Below are positions 1-11,839 of a DNA stretch of 64,000 nt, piece by piece (positions within the stretch are counted from its first letter, which is position 1; each line of letters opens with the position of its first letter). A program made the translations under genes and the position numbers. This DNA is from Burkholderiales bacterium. GTDB lineage: Bacteria > Pseudomonadota > Gammaproteobacteria > Burkholderiales > UBA6910. The stretch covers positions 1-64,000 of the forward strand of contig BPKG01000001.1 in NCBI GenBank assembly GCA_026005015.1, in the 5' to 3' direction. The notes under the pieces were generated by a model. That model ran no database searches, was not told the DNA's origin, and worked only from the letters and a program-made list of their open reading frames with translations.

Positions 1-19
1 AGTACGCGGGGAGGGGACC

Positions 20-2144
20 ATGCAAGAGCCTGAAGGCCGGGCGAGCGGCCTCGCGTGTCTGGTGATGCTCGCCCGGTTCCACGGGGTTGCGGCCGATGCC
101 GGGCGCCTCGCCCACGAGTTCGACATCGGGGACGAGCCCTTCGGCATCGAGCAAATCCTTCTGGCGGCGAAATCCCTGGGGCTGAAGGCGAAAGTGGCGG
201 AGAGCCGTTTCGAGCGCCTGGCAACCACCCCTCTCCCCGCCATCGCGGAAGGGACGGATGGCCGCTTCTTCGTCCTGGCCCGGGCGGATGGGGATCGCGA
301 ACGGGTGTTGATCCAGGACCCGGGCGCCGGGCGGCCCCAGGTGCTCGCGCGGGAGGCGCTGCAGGCGCGCTGGTCGGGGAGGCTGATCCTCATCGCTTCC
401 CGGGCGTCCCTCGCGGGGGAGCTCGCGCGATTCGACTTCTCCTGGTTCATCCCCGCCCTGGTCAAGTACCGCAAGCTCCTGGGGGAGGTGCTGGTGGCCT
501 CCCTCTTTCTCCAGCTCTTCGCCTTGGTGACGCCCCTCTTTTTCCAGGTGGTGATGGACAAGGTGCTGGTGCACCGGGGCTACAGCACCCTCACGGTAGT
601 GGGCGTGGGGCTTCTGGCGGTGTCCCTGTTCGAGGCGCTGCTGTCGGGGCTTCGCACCTACGTGTTCTCCCATACCGCGAGCCGCATCGACGTGGAGCTG
701 GGCGCGCGGCTGTTCCGCCATCTCCTGGCGCTGCCGCTCGCCTACTTCGAGGCGCGCCGGGTGGGGGATTCGGTGGCCCGGGTGCGGGAGCTGGAGCACA
801 TCCGGCAGTTCCTGACCGGCCCGGCGCTTACCGCGCTGCTCGATCTCGTCTTCTCGGTGGTGTTCATCGCGGTGATGCTGCACTACTCGGTAGCGCTTAC
901 CTTGATCGTGCTCACGTCGCTTCCCTGTTACGCCCTTCTCTCGGTGCTGGTCACCCCGGCACTGCGGGCCAGATTGAACGAGAAGTTCGACCGCGGCGCC
1001 GAGAACCAGGCCTTTCCTGGTGGAGTCCGTCTCCGGCATCCACACGCTGAAGGCGATGGCGGTGGAGCCCCATGTCACCCGTCATTGGGACAGCCAGCTC
1101 GCGGCTTACGTGACGGCGGGATTTCGCGTGGCGCGCCTTTCTTCCGTCGCCGCCGAGACGGTGTCCCTCGTCGGGAAGCTCACGACGGTGGCGATCCTGT
1201 GGCTCGGCGCCTATCAGGTGATCGAGGCCGAGCTCACCATCGGGGCGCTCATCGCCTTCAACATGCTGGCGGCCAGGGTGGCCCAGCCGGTGATGCGGCT
1301 GGCCCAGCTCTGGCAGGAGTTCCAGCACGCCGGGATCTCGGTGGCACGGTTGGGGGACATCCTGAACGCCCGCACCGAGCGGCCGGCGAGCCGCCAGGAT
1401 CTCCCGCCCATGCGCGGCGCCATCGAGTTCGAGAATGTGCACTTCCGTTACCGTCCGGACGGGACCGAGGTGCTGAAAGGCGTCTCCTTCCGCATCGAGC
1501 CCGGCGAGGTGATCGGCATCGTGGGCCGCAGCGGCTCGGGCAAGAGCACCATCGCCAAACTGATTCAGCGGCTTTACGCGCCCGAGCGGGGGCGGGTGCG
1601 GATGGACGGGGTGGATCTCGCCCTGGCCGACCCGGTGTGGCTGCGCCGGCAGATCGGGGTGGTGCTGCAGGAGAACGTGCTCTTCGCCCGGAGCATCCGC
1701 GACAACATCGCGCTCGCCGATCCCGGCGCGTCCCTGGAGGCGGTGATCGAGGCGGCCCAGCTCGCCGGCGCCCACGAGTTCATCATGGAGCTTCCCCAGG
1801 CTTACGATACGCCCGTGGGCGAGCACGGCGCGACCCTCTCCGGCGGGCAGCGCCAGAGGATCGCCATCGCCCGGGCGCTGCTTGGCAATCCCCGGGTGCT
1901 CATCTTCGACGAGGCGACCAGCGCCCTCGACTACGAGTCGGAGCGCACCGTCCAGGAAAACATGAAGCGGATCTGCGCCGGGCGCACGGTGATCGTCATC
2001 ACCCATCGCCTCTCTGCGGTGAAGGAGGCGGACCGCATCTTCGTGCTCGACCAGGGGGAACTGGTGGAGGAAGGCCGGCACGGGGAGCTCAAGGAGCGTC
2101 CCGACGGGCGCTACGCCCGGCTCTACGCGCTGCAGAGCGCGTAG
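20..2144 (+). pseudogene. HlyB-type type I secretion ABC transporter, frameshifted
   Basis: Inner-membrane ATPase/permease of a type I secretion system. Residues 1-125 form a C39-peptidase-like domain; the usual catalytic Cys before the Gly-Leu pair is Ser9, so the domain is of the non-cleaving HlyB kind. A transmembrane region (about 150-430) and an ABC ATPase follow, with Walker A GRSGSGKS near residue 500, signature LSGGQRQR, Walker B LIFDEATS and the switch His in ITHRLS. The reading frame breaks at an extra C at 1016/1017: the first part is in one frame and the rest, open to 2144, in the next. Removing that base gives 707 residues, the exact length of E. coli HlyB. The start has a GAGGGG ribosome site. 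The hlyD-like gene follows. Real mutation or base-calling error cannot be told apart here. Confidence 0.85.
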
Positions 2145-2175
2145 GCATCCGGGGTGGGACCATGGCGGAGACGGC

Positions 2176-3612
2176 ATGAAGCGCGCGGCGATGGGCGCTT
2201 CCAGCGCCCCTTGGGGTGAATTGCTCGCCCGCTACGTCCGGGTGTTCCGGGCGGCTTGGCAAGCACGGCGCGCGCTGGACCCACCCCGGCGCGAGTCCCT
2301 GGAGCGCGAGTTCCTGCCGGCGGTGCTGGAGCTGCAGGAGACCCCGCCGGCGCCGCTGCCCCGCGCGATCCTGTGGACCCTCATCGCCGCCTTCACCCTG
2401 ACGCTCGCCTGGGCGGTCTTCGGGCGCGTGGACACGGTGGCCGTGGCCCCAGGAAAGCTCATCGCCGACGTGCGCGCCCAGATGGTCCAGCCCATGGAGA
2501 CAGCCACCGTGAAGCGCATCCTGGTGCGGGACGGGCAGTCGGTCCGGCAAGGCGATATCCTGATCGAGCTGGACGCCACCGCCGCCGACGCGGAGTCGGC
2601 CCAGACGCGGGACGCCTGGGTCGCGGCACGGCTGGAGTCGGCCCGCGCCAGGGCGCTGCTCAACGCGCTGGAGGGCGGCGCCGTGCCGCGGCTTTCCCCA
2701 CTGCCGGACGTGGACCCGGCGCGGCTGGCGTCCGAGCAGCGGTTGCTTTCGAGCCAGTTCGAGGAATACCGCAGCCGTATGGCGGCCTTTGAGGCGGAGC
2801 TGGCCAGGCGCAGGGCGGAGCTCGCCACGACCCGGGAGCTCGCCGCCCGGCTGGAACAGACGGTGGAGATCGCCCGCCGGCGGGCGGAGGATTTCCAAGC
2901 CTTGATGGAGAAGAGCTTCGTCTCCCGCCACGGCTTCCTGGAGAAGGAGCAGGCGCGCATCGAGCAGGAGCGGGAACTTGCCCACCAGCGGCTGCGGGCC
3001 GCGGAACTCGCGAGCGCCATCGCCCAGGCGGCGCGGGAACAGGCGGCGTACGCGGCGGAGTTCCGGCGCACCGTGGCGGCGACGCTGAACGAGGCGGACA
3101 AGCGCGCCGCCAGCCTCGCCCAGGACGTGGTGAAGGCCGAGCAGAAGCGCAGGCTCACGCGGCTCACCGCCCCCGTGGACGGCACGGTGCAGCAGCTCGC
3201 GGTCTTTACCGAAGGCGGCGTGGTGACCCCGGCCCAGCCCCTCCTGGTGATCGCGCCCAGGGACTACCGGGCGGAGGTGGAGGCGTGGCTGCCGAACAAG
3301 GACGTGGGCTTCGTGAAGGCGGGGCAGCGGGCCGAGATCAAGGTGGAGACCTTCCCGTTCGCCCGCTACGGCACGATTCCGGCCACCGTCACCTTCGTCT
3401 CCAACGACGCCGTCAACGACGAGAAGCGGGGGCTGGTGTTCCAGACGCGGCTGCTGTTGGAACGCTCTACCCTCCAGGTGGACGGGCGCACCGTGCAGCT
3501 CACCCCCGGCATGGCGGTCACCGCCGAGATCAAAACGGGAAGCCGCCGGGTGATCGAGTACTTCCTCTCGCCCTTGCTGCAGACCGCGAACGAGAGCTTG
3601 CGGGAGCGCTAG
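2176..3612 (+). CDS. HlyD family type I secretion membrane fusion protein
   Basis: Periplasmic adaptor that links the inner-membrane ABC transporter to a TolC-like outer-membrane channel. The 478-residue protein has a cytoplasmic N-terminus, one membrane segment near residues 64-82, a biotinyl-lipoyl half-motif around 100-130 (VRDGQSVRQGDILIELD), a long alpha-helical coiled-coil rich in Glu/Arg/Ala (about 150-330), and a C-terminal beta-barrel region ending in a typical HlyD tail. It starts 31 bases after the ABC transporter gene and is surely in its operon. No TolC gene and no RTX-type substrate is visible in the window, so the cargo is unknown. Confidence 0.9.
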   Translation: MKRAAMGASSAPWGELLARYVRVFRAAWQARRALDPPRRESLEREFLPAVLELQETPPAPLPRAILWTLIAAFTLTLAWAVFGRVDTVAVAPGKLIADVRAQMVQPMETATVKRILVRDGQSVRQGDILIELDATAADAESAQTRDAWVAARLESARARALLNALEGGAVPRLSPLPDVDPARLASEQRLLSSQFEEYRSRMAAFEAELARRRAELATTRELAARLEQTVEIARRRAEDFQALMEKSFVSRHGFLEKEQARIEQERELAHQRLRAAELASAIAQAAREQAAYAAEFRRTVAATLNEADKRAASLAQDVVKAEQKRRLTRLTAPVDGTVQQLAVFTEGGVVTPAQPLLVIAPRDYRAEVEAWLPNKDVGFVKAGQRAEIKVETFPFARYGTIPATVTFVSNDAVNDEKRGLVFQTRLLLERSTLQVDGRTVQLTPGMAVTAEIKTGSRRVIEYFLSPLLQTANESLRER

Positions 3613-3651
3613 ACCGAGCGCCGGTGCAGCAGCTTGGCACTCCTTCAGGCT

Positions 3652-4494
3652 TCACGCCACCGGCACCACCCGCATCGAGAAGTCCACCGCCTTCACGTCC
3701 TTGGTGAGGCTGCCGATGGAGATGCGGTCCACGCCCGTTTCGGCGATGGCGCGCACGTTCTCCAAGGTGATGCCGCCGGAAGCTTCCAGCTCGGCCCGGC
3801 CGGCAGTCAGGCGCACTGCCTCCCGCATGGCGTCGAGGGAGAGGTTATCGAGCAGAATGAGCCGGGCGCCGGCGGCCAGAGCCTCCTCGATCTGGGCCAG
3901 GGTTTCCACCTCGATCTGGATCGGCACCGAAGCGTTCATCCGCCAGGCGGCAGCCAGGGCCTCCTTCACGCCCCCCGCCACGGCGATGTGGTTCTCCTTG
4001 ATCAGGATCCCGTCATAAAGCCCCATGCGGTGGTTTGTGCCACCGCCCACGCGCACCGCGTGTTTTTCCGCGAACCGCAGCCCGGGCAGCGTTTTGCGGG
4101 TATCGAGAATGCGCGCACGAGTGCCCGCCACCGCGTCCACGTAGCGCCGGGTGGCGGTGGCCACCGCCGAGAGGGTCTGAAGAAAGTTGAGGGCGGGCCG
4201 TTCCGCCGAGAGAAGCGCCCGGGCCCGACCCTGGAGCAGGCAGACCTCGGTGCCCGGGGACAAGGCGCCGCCCTCGGGGACGTTCCACTGAATCTCCACG
4301 GCCGGATCGAGCCGCCGGAAGCAGGCATCGAACCAGGGGGCGCCGGCCAGCACCGCGTGGTCCCGGCACATGACCCGGGCCCGGGCGATCAAGTCCTCGG
4401 GCAGGAGCTGCGCGGTCAGGTCCCCGGGACCCAGGTCTTCTTCGAGCGCCCGGGCCACGTCCCGGGCCACATGCTCCTGGAGCGTGGGGTCCAT
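3652..4494 (-). CDS. nadC: nicotinate-nucleotide pyrophosphorylase (carboxylating)
   Basis: Converts quinolinate and PRPP to nicotinate mononucleotide, CO2 and PPi in de novo NAD synthesis. The 280-residue length is typical. Visible family motifs are the EDLGPGDLT N-terminus, ILDTRKTLPGLR, the VRVGGGTNHRMGLYDGILIKENH stretch in overlapping parts, IEVET, LLDN and the phosphate-binding ASGGI. It is convergent with the hlyD-like gene and lies 4 bases downstream of the haloacid dehalogenase gene on the same strand, so the two may be co-transcribed. Confidence 0.96.
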   Translation of the reverse strand: MDPTLQEHVARDVARALEEDLGPGDLTAQLLPEDLIARARVMCRDHAVLAGAPWFDACFRRLDPAVEIQWNVPEGGALSPGTEVCLLQGRARALLSAERPALNFLQTLSAVATATRRYVDAVAGTRARILDTRKTLPGLRFAEKHAVRVGGGTNHRMGLYDGILIKENHIAVAGGVKEALAAAWRMNASVPIQIEVETLAQIEEALAAGARLILLDNLSLDAMREAVRLTAGRAELEASGGITLENVRAIAETGVDRISIGSLTKDVKAVDFSMRVVPVA

Positions 4495-4498
4495 CGGG

Positions 4499-5167
4499 CT
4501 AGCGCACGTGCTGGGTAAGTTCGGTCAAGGCCTTCAGCACCGCGTCCGGGCTGTGCCCCAACTCGTCGGGCGTGGCGTCGAAGCGGTTGATCCAGAAGAC
4601 GTGGAAGCCAAACGCCTTGGCCCCCACCACATCCCAGTAGTTGGACGAGACGAACCCCACCTCGTGCTTGTCCACCCCCAGGCGGGCCGGGGCCAGGGCG
4701 TACACGGACGGGTGGGGCTTGAAGATCTTGAGCTCGTCCACCGACAGGATCGCCTTGAACTTGGGCTCGAGCCCCGTGTTGCGGACCAGGTCCAGCAGCA
4801 TGCGGGGGCTGCCGTTGGAGAGGATCGCCAGCGGCCGCCCTCGCAGGGCCTCCAGCGCCTCCGCCACTTCTGGGTAGGGCTCCAGGTGCAGGTAAGCGTC
4901 CAAGAGCCGGGCGCGGGTGGCGTTGTCGCAGGCAAGGCCCAGGTGACGGCAGGCGTAGGTCAGGGCCTTCTCGGTGATGGCCCAGAAGTCCTCGTATTCC
5001 CCCATGAGGCTTTTGAGCCAGGTGTATTCCAGTTGCTTTTGCCGCCAGGTCTGGCTCAAGGCCTGTCCCTGACCGGGGAAGCGCTGGTCGCACCGGGCGA
5101 CCACCGAGTGCACGTCGTAGAGCGTGCCGTAGGCGTCGAAAACCAGGGCCTTGATCCGGTTCGTCAT
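4499..5167 (-). CDS. haloacid dehalogenase, type II ((S)-2-haloacid dehalogenase family)
   Basis: HAD-superfamily hydrolase of the type II 2-haloacid dehalogenase family; these replace the halogen of short 2-haloalkanoates with hydroxyl through an aspartyl ester. The nucleophile motif FDAYGTLYD has Asp11. SNGSP (motif II), a KPHPSVY lysine (motif III) and SSNYWDVVGAK (motif IV) are all present in 222 residues. A strong AAGGAG site precedes the ATG. Family assignment is firm; whether the natural substrate is halogenated or another small acid cannot be told from sequence. Confidence 0.9.
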   Translation of the reverse strand: MTNRIKALVFDAYGTLYDVHSVVARCDQRFPGQGQALSQTWRQKQLEYTWLKSLMGEYEDFWAITEKALTYACRHLGLACDNATRARLLDAYLHLEPYPEVAEALEALRGRPLAILSNGSPRMLLDLVRNTGLEPKFKAILSVDELKIFKPHPSVYALAPARLGVDKHEVGFVSSNYWDVVGAKAFGFHVFWINRFDATPDELGHSPDAVLKALTELTQHVR

Positions 5168-5229
5168 GGGTCTGCTCCTTTCTTTCCCCGATGATACCCT
5201 GGCCCGGCAGGATTCCGAACCCCGGAAGG

Positions 5230-5259
5230 CATTGAAATCGCCGCCCGTCCCCCCATTTA
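5230..5259 (+). promoter_or_regulatory. sigma-32 (heat-shock) promoter of clpB
   Basis: The -35-like box cATTGAAA (5230-5237) is followed after 13 bases by the -10-like box CCCCATTTA (5251-5259). The RpoH consensus is CTTGAAA, 11-16 bases, CCCCATNT. It sits 45 bases before the clpB start codon. Confidence 0.8.
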
Positions 5260-5303
5260 AGTGAAAAGTTCATTTTTCGGCAAAGACTTTTTGGAGACCC
5301 TCC

Positions 5304-7901
<2,598 letters not shown>

Positions 7902-7912
7902 GGGCGCTTTTC

Positions 7913-10111
7913 TTATGCGGCCGACGGCTGGGGCGCCGAGGAAAGGGCGCGTTCCCCGCTCGCCCGCAGCCGCTGCCACCACTCGGCGGCGGCGGTCTGG
8001 GTCCAGGGGTGCCAGGCGGAGAGCACATAGAGCACCACGAGCAGCTCCTCCATGCGCTGGGGACGGGCGGCGGGGTCCTTGTCCAGGCAGCGCACCACCA
8101 GGTCGTCCAGCTCCTGGGGAATCTCCTGGGCGCCGCGCTCGGAAGGCCGCGGGGGCGGGGCGCTCAGCACCTGGTGGGTCAGGTCCATGTCGGTTTCCGC
8201 CTCGTACAGCCGCCGCCCGGTGAGAAGATAGAAGGCCACTGCGCCCACGGAATAGATGTCGGAGCGGGAGTCGGCCTGCCCCGGGTTGCGGATGCGCTCC
8301 GGCGCCATGTACAAGGGCGTGCCCAGGATGCGCAAGGTGCGGGTGAGGTCCCGGGGGTCGGGCTTGTCCAGGTCCTTCACTAGCCCGAAGTCCAGGACCT
8401 TTACCACGTCCAGCTCCCCGCCTCGCTCGCACAGCATGATGTTCTGGGGCTTGACATCCCGGTGCACCAGGCCTTTCCCGTGGGCTTCCCGTAGCGACCC
8501 GCACAACTGCCGCAGGATGTGGATCACCCGGGGAACGGGCACCGCCCCGTCGCGCGCCACCAGGACGTCCAGGGTGATGCCGTTCAGGTACTCCATGGCG
8601 TAGAAAAAGACCCCGTCGGGCGAGCGGCCGTAGTCGTAGATCTCGATGGTGTTGGGGTGGGAGAGCTGGCTCGCGAGGCGCACCTCCCGCTCGAAGCGGG
8701 CAATCATCTCGTCGGTGGCCACCGCGGGCTTCAGGATCTTCACCGCCGTGGGCCGCTTGAGGAGCGCATGGGTGGCGAGATAGACCCGGCTCATGCCGCC
8801 TTCGCCGATCTCTCGCTCCAGCTTGTACGGCCCGAGCTGGCGCGCTTCGCCCACCTGGCGCTTGAGCCGGGCCACCAGCAGGGACGAGCCGAGGGCCGCC
8901 AGCAGGGACAGGACGAACAGCCCGAACAGGGTGCCGAACATGACGTTGAGATAGGCGAGGGGGGCGAAGGCCTCCCGGGCGCTCACCTCCACCGCCACCC
9001 CCATGTCGTACTCCGGCAGCCACTTCCACGCGCCGATCACCAGGACGCCGCGATAGTTGCGATACGGCTCCACCAGGACGCCCCGCTGCTCCTGGGGGTC
9101 GGATTTAAAGCGGCTCGCCACGGCCAGCGCCGCCAGCCGGGTGAGGGGCCAGGCGTTCGGCTCCAGCTCGGGCACGTACCCGGTGGCCAGTTCGCCCCCG
9201 GGGTCGCGCACCTGCACGGCGAGCGCCGAGCGGGCGTCGGGAGATTGAGGCAGAAGGCCCGCGCGCTTGAGGGCTTCGTCGAAGCGGCTTTCGGAGAGCA
9301 TCAGACCGCTTTCGTCGAAAGCGTACACCTCCAGCGTTTTCCCGGGATGCGTCACCTTGAGGATCTGGGCGAACTCTTCGTCGGCGAACCGGGCGAAGCC
9401 CAGGGCGGCGATCACTTCGCCCCGCTCGTTGCGCACCGGGGCCTCGATCCACAGCACCGGGCGCCGGAACAGGGGCAGGGGCGGAGCGTTCAGGCGCTGC
9501 TCCTCCCGCAGCGGGCGCACGAAGCGGGTCTTTCCCTGGAACACCGGTTCCAGGTGGTCGAGGGCCGTGCCTGACAAGCGGGCGCCCGCGTACTCGCGAA
9601 ACCGGGTGGCGATGATCACCCCGCTCCGGTCGATCACCTGGGCGCTGACGCTGCCCGAGTCCCGGATGACGGGGGACAGGATTTCGAACAACCGCGCCCG
9701 GGCCGGCGACTCCCACAGGCGGCTTGACGCCGTTGCCGGGTCCCGGCTCAGGCGGGCAAGCTCCACCACGGCCTCCCGGACCCGGGGGTCCTGGGCCCAG
9801 CGCTCCGCTTCCCGCCTCTTTTCCTCTATCCAGATCTCCAGCCCTTTGACTTCCGCGTCGAGCACCGTGGTGAGCTCGGAAGCGCGGATCTCCTGCAGGG
9901 AGCCGCGCACGCCCTGGTAGGTCCAGCCACCCAGCCCCCCGATCACAACGACGGTGAAGGCCACCACCAGGTTGCGGCGCAGGGGGGTCGCGAAGAGCAG
10001 GGCCGCGAGGGACGGGCGCCGGTCCTTGCCCACCGCGGGCGCCGGCCGCTCGGCCCGGGTGATCTCCTCGGGATCGGGGGCGGAGGGGGGAGAAGTGGGG
10101 GGAAGGCTCAT
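7913..10111 (-). CDS. membrane-anchored sensor serine/threonine protein kinase
   Basis: A 732-residue protein with an unusual order: short Pro-rich cytoplasmic N-terminus, membrane helix (about 44-62), a large periplasmic region (about 65-385) resembling a double-Cache ligand sensor, a second membrane helix (about 390-412), and a C-terminal Hanks-type kinase. The kinase has glycine loop GEGG (436-439), ATP lysine K458 in AVKILKP, catalytic HRDVKPQN (HRD 550-552), DFG at 574-576 and APE in YMAPERI, so it should be active. It probably signals an extracellular small molecule to cytoplasmic targets, as chemoreceptor and histidine-kinase Cache domains do. No phosphatase or obvious partner gene is adjacent. 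Confidence 0.88.
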   Translation of the reverse strand: MSLPPTSPPSAPDPEEITRAERPAPAVGKDRRPSLAALLFATPLRRNLVVAFTVVVIGGLGGWTYQGVRGSLQEIRASELTTVLDAEVKGLEIWIEEKRREAERWAQDPRVREAVVELARLSRDPATASSRLWESPARARLFEILSPVIRDSGSVSAQVIDRSGVIIATRFREYAGARLSGTALDHLEPVFQGKTRFVRPLREEQRLNAPPLPLFRRPVLWIEAPVRNERGEVIAALGFARFADEEFAQILKVTHPGKTLEVYAFDESGLMLSESRFDEALKRAGLLPQSPDARSALAVQVRDPGGELATGYVPELEPNAWPLTRLAALAVASRFKSDPQEQRGVLVEPYRNYRGVLVIGAWKWLPEYDMGVAVEVSAREAFAPLAYLNVMFGTLFGLFVLSLLAALGSSLLVARLKRQVGEARQLGPYKLEREIGEGGMSRVYLATHALLKRPTAVKILKPAVATDEMIARFEREVRLASQLSHPNTIEIYDYGRSPDGVFFYAMEYLNGITLDVLVARDGAVPVPRVIHILRQLCGSLREAHGKGLVHRDVKPQNIMLCERGGELDVVKVLDFGLVKDLDKPDPRDLTRTLRILGTPLYMAPERIRNPGQADSRSDIYSVGAVAFYLLTGRRLYEAETDMDLTHQVLSAPPPRPSERGAQEIPQELDDLVVRCLDKDPAARPQRMEELLVVLYVLSAWHPWTQTAAAEWWQRLRASGERALSSAPQPSAA

Positions 10112-10240
10112 GGACGGCCGCGGGACGCGGAGCCGAGGAGCATGGGGAGTCGCGGTCCTGTCGGTGCGGCGAGGGCTGGCCGCTTGAAGAAAACTTATAC
10201 CTCAACCCCGGCGGCCGCGGCAAATCGGGCGAGGGCTTTT

Positions 10241-10246
10241 TATAAT
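10241..10246 (+). promoter_or_regulatory. -10 box upstream of the methyltransferase gene
   Basis: A perfect TATAAT lies 57 bases before the start codon at 10303, in the gap after the divergent kinase gene. No convincing -35 box is seen 17 bases upstream. Confidence 0.4.
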
Positions 10247-10302
10247 GGGCTGCTGCGCCCGAGCCACCTGGCCCCTGATCCCAAGGCCGGGCGCGGATCA
10301 CC

Positions 10303-10866
10303 ATGGAACACGCCCACACCCTTTTCGAACCCTCCGCCTGGGTGAAGCGCTGGGGCCGGCTGATTCCCGCCGGCGGCGCCGTTCTGGACGTGGCGGCGGG
10401 CTCCGGCAGGCACGCCCGTTATCTCGCGGGGCTGGGGTACCGGGTAGAAGCGGTGGACCGAGACGCCGAGGCCTTGCAGGCTTTGGCGGGGGTGCCCGGG
10501 ATCACGGTGCGGGTGGCCGACCTGGAGGGCGGGCCCTGGCCCTATGCCGGGCGGCGCTTCGACGGGATCGTGGTCACCCACTACCTCCACCGGCCCTTGT
10601 TCCCCTGCTTGCTCGAGGCCCTCGGGGAACGGGGCGTCCTCATCTACGAGACCTTCGCGGCGGGCAACGAGCGCTACGGCCGCCCCAGCAACCCGGACTT
10701 CCTGCTGCGGCCGGGGGAGCTGCTCGCGGTCTTCGGCGCCGCGCTCCAGGTGGTGGCCTTTGAGAGCGGGCGGGTCAGCGTTCCGAAACCCGCGGTCCTC
10801 CAGCGCCTGTGCGCGGTGCGCTTCTCCGAGCCGGTGGACCTGGAACCGGCACTGCCGGCGGATTGA
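10303..10866 (+). CDS. class I SAM-dependent methyltransferase, substrate unknown
   Basis: Small 187-residue Rossmann-fold methyltransferase. Motif I is VLDVAAGSGRHA (about 29-40), followed by the acidic strand end VEAVDRD and a GIVVTHYLHR motif IV region, resembling TehB-like and other small-molecule methyltransferases. A TATAAT box lies upstream. It stands between a divergent kinase gene and dapA, and neither neighbour suggests a substrate. Confidence 0.8.
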   Translation: MEHAHTLFEPSAWVKRWGRLIPAGGAVLDVAAGSGRHARYLAGLGYRVEAVDRDAEALQALAGVPGITVRVADLEGGPWPYAGRRFDGIVVTHYLHRPLFPCLLEALGERGVLIYETFAAGNERYGRPSNPDFLLRPGELLAVFGAALQVVAFESGRVSVPKPAVLQRLCAVRFSEPVDLEPALPAD

Positions 10867-10960
10867 GCCGGCGTGTATGCCGCGGGGCAAAAGAGGCGGG
10901 GGTTCCATTTCACCGGGAGGCTGAATTGGCTACAATGGCCCATTTCCTGGGCGCTATCAC

Positions 10961-11839
10961 ATGATCAAGGGCAGTCTCGTCGCCATCGTCACCCCCATGC
11001 ACGACGATGGCAGCCTGGACCTGGAGCGCTACCGCGCGCTGATCGACTGGCACATCGAGCAAGGCACCGACGGCATCGTGGTGGTGGGCACCACGGGGGA
11101 ATCGCCCACGGTGGATTTCGACGAGCACCGCACCCTGATCCGGGTGGCGGTGGAGCACGCGGCGGGACGCATTCCCATCGTCGCCGGCACGGGGGCCAAC
11201 GCCACGCGGGAGGCCATCGAGCTGGCGGCCTACGCCCGGGAAGCCGGCGCCGACGCGAGCCTGTCGGTGGTGCCCTATTACAACAAGCCCACCCAGGAGG
11301 GGCTGTACCGGCATTTCAAGGCCATCGCCGAAGCGGTGGACATGCCCCATATCCTCTACAACGTGCCCGGCCGGACGGTGGCCGACATCTCCAACGACAC
11401 GGTGCTGCGCCTGGCCGAGCTTCCCAACATCGTGGGCATCAAGGACGCCACCGGGAACCTGGAGCGGGGTGCCGACCTGCTGCGGCGCGTGCCGAAGGAT
11501 TTCGCGGTCTACAGCGGTGACGACGCCACCGCCCTCGCGCTCCTGCTGCTGGGCGGCCATGGGGTCATTTCCGTTACCGCCAACGTGGCGCCCCGGCTCA
11601 TGCACGAGATGTGCGCTGCCGCCTTTGAGGGGAACTTGAGCCGCGCCCGGGAGATCAACAATCGATTGATGGGATTGCACAAGGATCTGTTCATCGAAGC
11701 GAACCCGATTCCGGTGAAGTGGGCCGTCGCCCAGTTGGGGCTCATCAACGAGGGCATCCGGCTCCCCTTGACACCCCTCGCCTCCCAGTATCACGGGCGG
11801 GTGCGGGAGGCCATGCGTCAGGCGGGGGTGCTGGGGTGA
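10961..11839 (+). CDS. dapA: 4-hydroxy-tetrahydrodipicolinate synthase
   Basis: Condenses pyruvate with aspartate semialdehyde in lysine and diaminopimelate synthesis. The 292 residues show GTTGESPT (threonine pair for pyruvate binding), [11 protein letters not shown], the YNVPGRT tyrosine, and the Schiff-base lysine in GIKDATG. A TACAAT -10-like box lies at 10931. The stop codon overlaps the GTG start of bamC (GTGA). The dapA-bamC coupling is a common proteobacterial arrangement. Confidence 0.97.
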   Translation: MIKGSLVAIVTPMHDDGSLDLERYRALIDWHIEQGTDGIVVVGTTGESPTVDFDEHRTLIRVAVEHAAGRIPIVAGTGANATREAIELAAYAREAGADASLSVVPYYNKPTQEGLYRHFKAIAEAVDMPHILYNVPGRTVADISNDTVLRLAELPNIVGIKDATGNLERGADLLRRVPKDFAVYSGDDATALALLLLGGHGVISVTANVAPRLMHEMCAAAFEGNLSRAREINNRLMGLHKDLFIEANPIPVKWAVAQLGLINEGIRLPLTPLASQYHGRVREAMRQAGVLG

